The notes beneath the pieces were generated by a model that saw nothing but the letters and a program-made list of their open reading frames with translations, was not told the origin of the DNA and made no database searches. Shown here piece after piece: positions 1 through 5,900 of a stretch of 6,207 nt of DNA (positions are counted from its first letter, which is position 1; each line of letters starts with the position of its first letter). Source of the DNA: Desulfobulbaceae bacterium (GTDB lineage: Bacteria > Desulfobacterota > Desulfobulbia > Desulfobulbales > SURF-16); contig JANTGB010000143.1 in NCBI GenBank assembly GCA_024763115.1, positions 1 through 6,207 on the forward strand. The letters are read 5' to 3'. The translations under genes and the position numbers were made by a program.

Positions 1-1415
1 CCTTTCATTATCCGCCAGCTTGTCCCGGCTTTTGCCTTATATGTAGTAGTGTCCGAATCAACCAGGAATGAGCAGTTATCACGATCCACATCCTCAAATT
101 CAAGACCGCCGCGCAGGGTAACATCTTGATTAAGCCGGTAGCGCAGATCAGCCTTCAAGGTCATAATATCCCTATCTTCATCCGATTTTCTATTAAAAGT
201 ATAATATTCCGCGTCTAATGCTCTGGCCAAGGCATCCGTATCTGATAATGTAACGGTAATATCGTCCGCGTCAATGGTCTGATAGCGGGCGCTGACGTTC
301 ATCATCAAATCTTTGGAAAAACGGTTATGCCAGGAAAACATACCGGCATTATAGTCGGTTTCCAGGCTGTCCCTACCATATGTAACACCTGATGTCAGGG
401 GGGCAGCGTCATTATTCTCCATATTGGCATAGACATAACCGGCATAAAAATTCTGGTCAGCGTCAACATCATACTTGGCTTTAATGCTGTGTACCTGCTT
501 GCGGGTTTCAGGAGCCTGGGAAACCGTAAGGTCAGCATCGTTATAATTCAACCTGTTTCCCAATCCTGTAGCACTCCCTCCATTAAGAGGGTTAAAAGCT
601 GCATCATAGTGATGGGTAACAGTATTGCTATCATTTATAAACTTGCGATAGAGATATGAGTACTCCAGAGAAAGTTTACCCATATTGTATTGAATAAAGG
701 GTTTCAAATCCCTGGTAGTCTCATCAATGTCCTTGTCATGGGCAACAATATGGCAGGAAGCACACTTGGACATGGCCATGACCTGCTGATTGCCCTCGCG
801 CCGCTCGGAACGTTGATGGACGCCGATTGTCAGCCCGGGAACAGTGGGCAATTTAATCTTGCCGGTGATCTCATACTCCCGCCGGGAAATACCGAATTCA
901 TGTTCAGGAACAAGTTTGTTTGTTGAATAATTACCGTTGGCATCCAGTGATGAGTCAACACCATATCCAGGGGCATATTCATAAGTATGCCACAATGTAG
1001 CGCCCTGAACAGCTGCTGCTGACTGGGCGTTCATGTTAAGTAATTCATCCTGACCCAAACGGTGCCAGAATTCCTGGTACTTACCATGCATCTGCAGAAT
1101 ACGGCCTAAATCCAAATGGCCCTTGTATTCCTGCTCGTCCGGGCCCAGGTACATGCCTTCTGCTCCGACAACGGTCTTTCCGCTGTGGATATGCAGGGAG
1201 CCGCCGACAACTTCACGGGTATCACGGTCACTCATGCTGCTATATTCAGATGCCAAAGTTTTATTATCATCATCATCGTTAAAGCTGGCGCCAACGGTCA
1301 CGGAACCGGTTACGCTTCCTTCATCACCATGGCCATGCTCTTCCGCCATTGTCTGACCCGCAGCAAGGGAGACAGTCAGGGCAAGAGACAGGGCTAATGC
1401 GTATTGTTTCTTCAT
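1..1415 (-). CDS. MtrB/PioB-like outer-membrane beta-barrel with one CXXCH motif, C-terminus beyond left edge
   Basis: The open frame starts at ATG 1415 and stays open to base 1, giving 471 codons with no stop, so the C-terminus is outside the window. MtrB-type proteins are about 700 residues, so perhaps two thirds is visible. The start is fixed by an AGGAGG nine bases upstream and by a clear Sec signal peptide (MKKQYALALSLALTVSLAAG, probable cleavage after TMA at about residue 24). The mature N-terminus is His/Gly/Asp-rich (EEHGHGDEG). The remainder alternates short amphipathic strands with polar Asp/Asn/Ser turns, as expected of an outer-membrane barrel. Residues 218-222 are CASCH, a heme c attachment motif absent from the classical barrel MtrB; the N-terminal CXXC of Shewanella MtrB is not seen. 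The gene follows a decaheme cytochrome gene by 17 bases, the usual order of porin-cytochrome operons, so its likely job is to sheathe that cytochrome in the outer membrane. I recall a GSU2204-type CXXCH-containing family that matches. The barrel assignment rests on composition and context, not alignment. Confidence 0.8.
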   Translation of the reverse strand, partial: MKKQYALALSLALTVSLAAGQTMAEEHGHGDEGSVTGSVTVGASFNDDDDNKTLASEYSSMSDRDTREVVGGSLHIHSGKTVVGAEGMYLGPDEQEYKGHLDLGRILQMHGKYQEFWHRLGQDELLNMNAQSAAAVQGATLWHTYEYAPGYGVDSSLDANGNYSTNKLVPEHEFGISRREYEITGKIKLPTVPGLTIGVHQRSERREGNQQVMAMSKCASCHIVAHDKDIDETTRDLKPFIQYNMGKLSLEYSYLYRKFINDSNTVTHHYDAAFNPLNGGSATGLGNRLNYNDADLTVSQAPETRKQVHSIKAKYDVDADQNFYAGYVYANMENNDAAPLTSGVTYGRDSLETDYNAGMFSWHNRFSKDLMMNVSARYQTIDADDITVTLSDTDALARALDAEYYTFNRKSDEDRDIMTLKADLRYRLNQDVTLRGGLEFEDVDRDNCSFLVDSDTTTYKAKAGTSWRIMK

Positions 1416-1424
1416 TATGTCTTT

Positions 1425-1430
1425 CCTCCT
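1425..1430 (-). promoter_or_regulatory. Ribosome binding site of the barrel gene
   Basis: On the minus strand AGGAGG lies nine bases before ATG 1415, inside the 17-base gap after the cytochrome stop codon. It fixes the barrel start and shows that the second gene has its own strong translation initiation within a shared transcript. Confidence 0.85.
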
Positions 1431-1432
1431 TG

Positions 1433-2476
1433 TTAACGGGTTAAGCCTTTGCCTTCAAGCCTATTAACCTGGCTGGGCAGATCAGTACCATGCACCTGCT
1501 GATGACAGGTGGTGCATTTGGTCAGAAAACCTTCGGCCCAGTCATGAGCTCCATCACCTATAATATTCAAATCACCGCCGGCACTACCATGATTAGTACC
1601 ATTGCCGGTAGTCGGATCAAAATCAACAGCAGTTGATCTTGCCATGGGATTATCGCTCAAACCGGTCCGCATGGCATGAAAATGGCCCTCATGACATTGC
1701 AGACAGAGGAAAGGTTCGTTCTGAATCAACAGATTATTGGCAACAGAACCATGGGGATCATGGCATTCCAGGCAGGACTCGGCCACCGGGGCATGCTCAT
1801 AAACATAGGGGCCCTGGTAACGGGCATGGCATTCCAGGCAGAGATCATTAACCCGCTCCTCGGTTTTCAGCATGCCGGCAGCGCCGGTGGCATTACCATG
1901 AGGAGAATGACAGCTGTCACAGGTCATAAGGCCTTCTTTAAGTGGATGATGAGATATTGAATACATCCGGGCCTTCTGGTTGCTGTGACAGGAAACACAG
2001 AGATCAATTGATTTTTCTTTAAGCAGATGATGTTCGCTGTTTTCATGAATATCATGACAGTCGGTGCAGGTAACATCGTTAAAGGCATGCTCGGAGCTTG
2101 CCCAGTGCATCTGCTCGCCGCTCTGGTGACAGGTGGTGCAGACCCCGGCTACCTCGTCCGAGCCCAATCCGTCTTCGCCGAAACGCAGAATCATTTCCGT
2201 GTCGCCTTCACCGTCCACATGAGCGGAACCGGGGCCATGGCAGGATTCACAGCCATGCTGATAGCCATAGGCCTCAAATGAGGCAATCCGCATATGGACG
2301 TTATGTTCGTCATTGGCAAGATCCTCATGGCACTCGAGGCAGGTATCGTTGCCCACATACTGCGCTCCCGGAGCAACCTCCGGAACCTTGATGTCGGCAA
2401 CGCGCTGCTCCATCATCTGCGTACAGCCAATCAGTAAACCCAAACTGACTGCCGCGATAGATAATTTTTTCAACAT
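1433..2476 (-). CDS. Decaheme c-type cytochrome, MtrA/DmsE type, predicted lipoprotein
   Basis: This 347-residue protein has ten CXXCH heme c motifs at about residues 46, 76, 113, 137, 160, 186, 213, 235, 258 and 321, plus many extra His residues that can act as distal ligands. Length, heme count and the ending CTTCHQQVHG followed by a short tail fit the MtrA/DmsE decaheme family (MtrA about 333 residues), which carries electrons through an outer-membrane barrel. The N-terminus MLKKLSIAAVSLGLLIGC has a hydrophobic core and a lipobox L-I-G-C, predicting lipid attachment at Cys18 after export; classical MtrA has an ordinary cleaved signal. Hemes 1-9 are spaced every 20-40 residues, but about 58 residues rich in Gly, Asn and Asp separate heme 9 from heme 10. 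The start is supported by AGGAG seven bases upstream. The barrel gene follows by 17 bases, so the two are almost certainly cotranscribed. Heme loading would need the cytochrome c maturation system, not encoded here. From memory, a Geobacter GSU2203-type decaheme family is the closest named group. Confidence 0.93.
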   Translation of the reverse strand: MLKKLSIAAVSLGLLIGCTQMMEQRVADIKVPEVAPGAQYVGNDTCLECHEDLANDEHNVHMRIASFEAYGYQHGCESCHGPGSAHVDGEGDTEMILRFGEDGLGSDEVAGVCTTCHQSGEQMHWASSEHAFNDVTCTDCHDIHENSEHHLLKEKSIDLCVSCHSNQKARMYSISHHPLKEGLMTCDSCHSPHGNATGAAGMLKTEERVNDLCLECHARYQGPYVYEHAPVAESCLECHDPHGSVANNLLIQNEPFLCLQCHEGHFHAMRTGLSDNPMARSTAVDFDPTTGNGTNHGSAGGDLNIIGDGAHDWAEGFLTKCTTCHQQVHGTDLPSQVNRLEGKGLTR

Positions 2477-2483
2477 ATTTTTA

Positions 2484-2488
2484 CTCCT
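2484..2488 (-). promoter_or_regulatory. Ribosome binding site of the decaheme cytochrome gene
   Basis: On the minus strand AGGAG lies seven bases before ATG 2476, within a purine-rich run of GGAG-like repeats. It supports the chosen start, which is also the one that gives a complete lipoprotein signal peptide. Confidence 0.8.
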
Positions 2489-2530
2489 CTCCTTCTCCTT
2501 GATCTAAAGGTAGAAATAAGTTGTCCTTAG

Positions 2531-2568
2531 CCGGAGCCGATCTTCATAAGACTCCGGGAATTTTTTTT
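2531..2568 (+). terminator. Terminator-like hairpin facing the plus strand, in the cytochrome leader
   Basis: On the plus strand CCGGAG (2531-2536) pairs with CTCCGG (2552-2557). An inner TCTT/AAGA stem closes a CAT loop, with CCGA bulged on one side. GAA and eight T residues (2561-2568) follow, which is intrinsic-terminator form. No plus-strand gene lies upstream, so it would end only antisense transcripts over the cytochrome operon. In the minus-strand transcript the same bases form a leader hairpin about 40 bases before the cytochrome ribosome binding site, preceded by an A run. Confidence 0.45.
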
Positions 2569-2636
2569 AATCGACCTTGCAGTAATTTTTTTTTCACCTC
2601 CTTTTCCGTCCTTCATGGAAATTTTGTTTTACGAAT

Positions 2637-2673
2637 AAAAAAAGGCCGTTTTTTCAAAAAGAAAAAAGGCCTT
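2637..2673 (-). terminator. Intrinsic terminator reading leftward
   Basis: On the minus strand AAGGCC plus TTTTTTC (2673-2661) pairs with GAAAAAA plus GGCCTT (2655-2642) around a TTTTT loop, with one bulged C. The arm runs into seven T residues (2643-2637). The plus-strand tail (TTATTT) is weaker, so the minus direction is favoured. It can end transcripts from the helicase gene, although its stop codon is about 240 bases upstream. It can equally end a short RNA made within the intergenic region, or act as an attenuator before the cytochrome operon. Confidence 0.75.
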
Positions 2674-2699
2674 ATTTAACCACACACAAAATATGTTTA

Positions 2700-2716
2700 T
2701 CAGCGTATTCCGCTGA
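2700..2716 (-). other. Perfect 6-bp hairpin in the intergenic region
   Basis: TCAGCG (2700-2705) and CGCTGA (2711-2716) form a perfect inverted repeat around a five-base loop. It sits about 30 bases upstream, in minus-strand sense, of the terminator at 2637-2673. It has no T run of its own, so it is not a terminator; it could be an RNA structural element or a small operator. Confidence 0.45.
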
Positions 2717-2730
2717 CGGTTCACTATAGC

Positions 2731-2753
2731 TCAGCCCCCTGACCGGGGTCTGA
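2731..2753 (-). other. GC-rich hairpin in the intergenic region
   Basis: TCAG-C-CCCC (2731-2739) pairs with GGGG-T-CTGA (2745-2753) around a five-base loop, with one internal C/T mismatch on the plus strand. It is a sharp GC island in AT-rich surroundings, lies 14 bases from the 2700-2716 hairpin and has no T run. Compact tandem hairpins before a terminator are typical of small RNAs or structured leaders, but no known family was recognised. Confidence 0.45.
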
Positions 2754-2843
2754 ATGAATACTCAGAATGAAGTAAGTAGTTCTCTAATATTATGAATCAT
2801 CTATACACACATTTAAATAAGATGGACAGAAACAAACAAAAAA

Positions 2844-2857
2844 CTGATAACAATCAA
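2844..2857. promoter_or_regulatory. FNR/CRP-family-like binding site
   Basis: On the minus strand the sequence is TTGAT-TGTT-ATCAG, matching nine of ten defined positions of the FNR consensus TTGAT-N4-ATCAA. FNR-type regulators activate genes when oxygen is low, which suits an anaerobic respiratory operon. Weak -10-like hexamers lie downstream in the minus direction (TTTAAA at 2812-2817, TATAGA at 2800-2805), putting the site roughly 45-58 bases before a start point, near usual activator positions. The terminator at 2637-2673 separates it from the cytochrome gene, so its direct target is uncertain. A chance match in AT-rich DNA is possible. Confidence 0.35.
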
Positions 2858-2910
2858 TTATATTTAATATTATTAATATGTCAAGAATATTACTGAGCAA
2901 TTTAACGATT

Positions 2911-5900
2911 TTAGAGAAAAAATTCTATCTCCCGCCATTTTTTCATCAATTTTTTTTCAGACACGGAAAAAGCGGTTTTAAGTTCCGGGGCAAAGACTGA
3001 AATGCGAAACTCAGCCACCATTTCCGCAAATTCAGCCACCATTTGTTTTTGTTCACTGCTCATGCCGGCCATTTCCCCTGCCCTGCTGCGGGCCAGCTCA
3101 ATAAATGGCCTGATTCCGGCCTCCTTGGCCCTGTCTCCGGCCGGATTAACCAGCCGTCTTTCCAGACGAATCCGCCCGGCCTCCAGATAGACAGGCAGAC
3201 GCAAAAGCTGAGGCCGGGTAATTTTTTTTAAAAAATCAGGCGGCACAATATCAGCGGCCTGTTCTCTGAAACCGGCCAGATCGGCAAGAGAAATAATCAG
3301 CCTTTTCCCGCTTCTGACCTTATCTTCAATATTACTTATATAATCAAGGAGTTGCCGTCTTTTTTCTAAAACAGCCCTTATTTCGTTAAATATGATTACG
3401 GCTTCAGAATACAAATTTTCCCGCAGCCGGGTGATTTTTTCGTTAAACTGCTGCTGAGGTGGAATAATGCCATTACGGCAGGAAAAAATTTCCAGAAGGA
3501 TAAAACTGTAAATATCCTGATTAATTTCCTCATGGCCGGCAATTCCCTCATAAAGCGGCCACTGGCTGCGGGGAATGATTAAATCCTTTTTCAGCTGCTT
3601 GAGCTGCCCGGTAAAATGGCCGGCATAAAGGGCGATTATCCCCTGACTGCCCTGTTCCCGACGCTGATCAGGGTCGGCAAATATCCTGATTGCCACCTTG
3701 TCGTCATCTTCCTTTACCAGGCCGGGATAACCATAACCGCACACTTCTCCATTTTTGCCGATGCAGGTAATTGTTTCCTCAAGGCCGTTAAAATCCCAGC
3801 CCCCTAGACCGCCCCTTTCCCATTTTTGCCGAAGGGAACCAAGCCCCCGGCTTTCACGGCCGGATTTCGCCTGTGCCGCCAGTTCGGCAAAATTTCGGGT
3901 AAGGGCCAGGGTCTTTTCCCCGTCTGTCAGCTTAAACCGCATCCGCAGATGGACGGGAATTTCAACAGGCCACTGCCTGGGATCAATCCGTAAACGGTAG
4001 GAGTCATAAACAGCAGACTCTAACGCCCGATAAAGCGACCCCTGATATGGGACAAGATCAGCTCGCAGTTCTCCGGCAGTGCGGGGAAGAGGAATAAGCT
4101 GACGCCTGATACTTTTGGGTAGCCCCTTCAGCAAAAAAATTATTTTTTCCTCGAGCAGGCCGGGCACCAGCCATTCAAAAAATTCGGATCTGACATGGGC
4201 AAGAAGATCAACCGGGATTATAACGGTTACCCCGTCATCCTCACTGCCCGGCGAAAAATTATATTGCAGCTTAAAGGTTACGTCCCGGCAGGTAATGGTC
4301 CGGGGGAAATCCGCCAGCTGTTCAGAGCCGGGAGCACGGTTAAGCAGATCATCCTCGCTCATGAACAAAAATTTATCATCTTTACCCGAAAAACTTATAA
4401 ATGAATTTCTGTCCCAGACCTCAGGAGGCAGCCGCTGGTCATAAAATTCATATAGAGTATAATCATCAACCATAATATCCCGGCGCCGCAGCCGGTCTTC
4501 CATGCCTTCCAGGGACTTGATCAGTTTAAGATTATGTTTGAGGAAGCCGGGCGGACGACCGCCGTATTCGCCCTCGACCAAGGCAGACTGAATAAAAATT
4601 TCCCTGGCCTCGGGGCGGTTTATCCGCCCATAATTGACCCGGCGATTACTGACGATAATAAGGCCGAAGAGGGTAACCTTTTCCAGGGCCACTACCCTGC
4701 CCTCTTTTTTCTGCCAGTGCGGAGAGGAATAACTTGAGCGGCAGAGCTTCCCGGCCAGGGGCTCCAGCCACTCGACCTTGATCGGGGCCAGGCAGCGGGC
4801 ATAGAGTTTTCCCGTTTCCACCAGTTCCGCCGCCATAATCCACCGGCTTCCCCGATTAAAAAGAGTTGAGCCGGGGAAAATAGTCATTTCCCGCTGCCCG
4901 GCGCCCTGGTAAAGGTTGCCCTTTTTCTTCCGGGCGATATGCCGAAGGTTGCCGGCGAGAACAGCCTGATGCACCGCGTCTGCCGGGGCCGAAGTTTTAT
5001 TCAGGGAAAAAGCTTTGCCCTGTTTTTTCCCTGGGCCGCGTCTTATGCTGTTTTCCGCCAGGATAGAAATAATCTGCTCATGAATATCCCGCCATTCCCG
5101 CATCCGCTGGTAAGCCAGAAAATGATTTTTGCAGAATTTTCTCATTTTGCCCTGAGTCTTTACCTTGACCAGGGTACTGTGATAAAGCTGCCAGAGATTA
5201 ATAAAGGTTAAAAAATCAGAGTCTTCCGCGACAAAACGCTCGTGGGCTGCATCGGCCTCCTTTTCCCGCTCAGCAGGCCGTACCCTGGGGTCTTGAATGG
5301 AGAGAGCAGCGGCTATAATGCAGACCTCGCGCAGGGCATTACGTTCTCCGGCTTCAATAATCATCCGGCTGATCCGGGGATCAAGGGGGAGGCGGGCCAT
5401 TAGTTTCCCCCTGGGGGTTAATTTCCTTTTGCCGTTAAGGGCTCCCAGCTCAATAAGCAGTTTATAACCGTCGTTAACAGCCCGCCGTTTAGGCGGATCA
5501 ACAAAGGGAAATCCGCCGGGATCGCCGAGCCGGAGATAGGCCATGCGGAGAATAACCTCGGCCAGGTTGGCCCGCAGGATTTCCGGCAGGGTAAAACGGG
5601 GTCGGTTCCGGTAATTTTCTTCGGAATAGAGGCGCACACAGATGCCGGGCCCCAGACGACCACAGCGTCCGGCCCGCTGGTCACAGCTTGAACGGGAAAT
5701 CGGGCTCACCGGCAGCTTGGTGGTGCCGGCCCTGACATTATAGCTCAAAATCCGGGCCAGGCCGGTATCCACCACATAACGGATACCAGGCACTGTAACC
5801 GAGGTCTCAGCCACATTGGTGGCCACCACGATTTTATGGCCTTTTGTCTGGCGGAAAACCCTGGTCTGATCAGCAGCGGACAGGCGGCCGAACAGGGGCA

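Larger units (their letters stand above)
2477..2910. other. Structured intergenic region between helicase and cytochrome operon
   Basis: No convincing protein gene is present in these 434 bases. The longest candidate is a 29-codon minus-strand frame (2527-2616) without its own upstream ribosome binding site. The region is AT-rich, with two GC-rich hairpin islands (2700-2716 and 2731-2753), an intrinsic terminator (2637-2673), a terminator-like hairpin facing the plus strand (2531-2568), an FNR-like palindrome (2844-2857) and an isolated strong Shine-Dalgarno sequence (2594-2604). I found no clear sigma-70 promoter for the cytochrome operon downstream of the 2637-2673 terminator, so where that operon starts is open. 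Confidence 0.7.

Noticed and set aside
2191..2400. 69-codon minus-strand frame overlapping the cytochrome gene
   Set aside because: It lies wholly inside the decaheme gene in another frame and has no heme motifs or recognisable features.
1116..2507. Several plus-strand open frames of 60-97 codons opposite the barrel and cytochrome genes
   Set aside because: They are antisense to well-supported coding regions, have no family resemblance or consistent ribosome binding sites, and arise from the codon pattern of the real genes.
2590..2605. 3' end of a 16S rRNA gene on the plus strand (TCACCTCCTTT)
   Set aside because: Only the anti-Shine-Dalgarno bases match; the preceding bases are a T run, not the conserved helix 45 sequence, so it is read as a strong Shine-Dalgarno on the minus strand.
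2477..2700. Cyclic-di-GMP (GEMM) riboswitch upstream of the cytochrome operon
   Set aside because: Such riboswitches are common before multiheme cytochrome genes in Geobacter-like bacteria, but I could not find the conserved GEMM core sequence or two-helix layout here.
2797..2880. AT-rich palindromic stretch as a replication origin or attachment site
   Set aside because: There are no DnaA boxes, iterons, integrase gene or flanking duplications; it is ordinary AT-rich intergenic DNA apart from the FNR-like site.
3002..5211. Plus-strand and alternative minus-strand frames within the helicase gene
   Set aside because: All overlap the continuous HrpA reading frame, whose conserved motifs establish the true frame.
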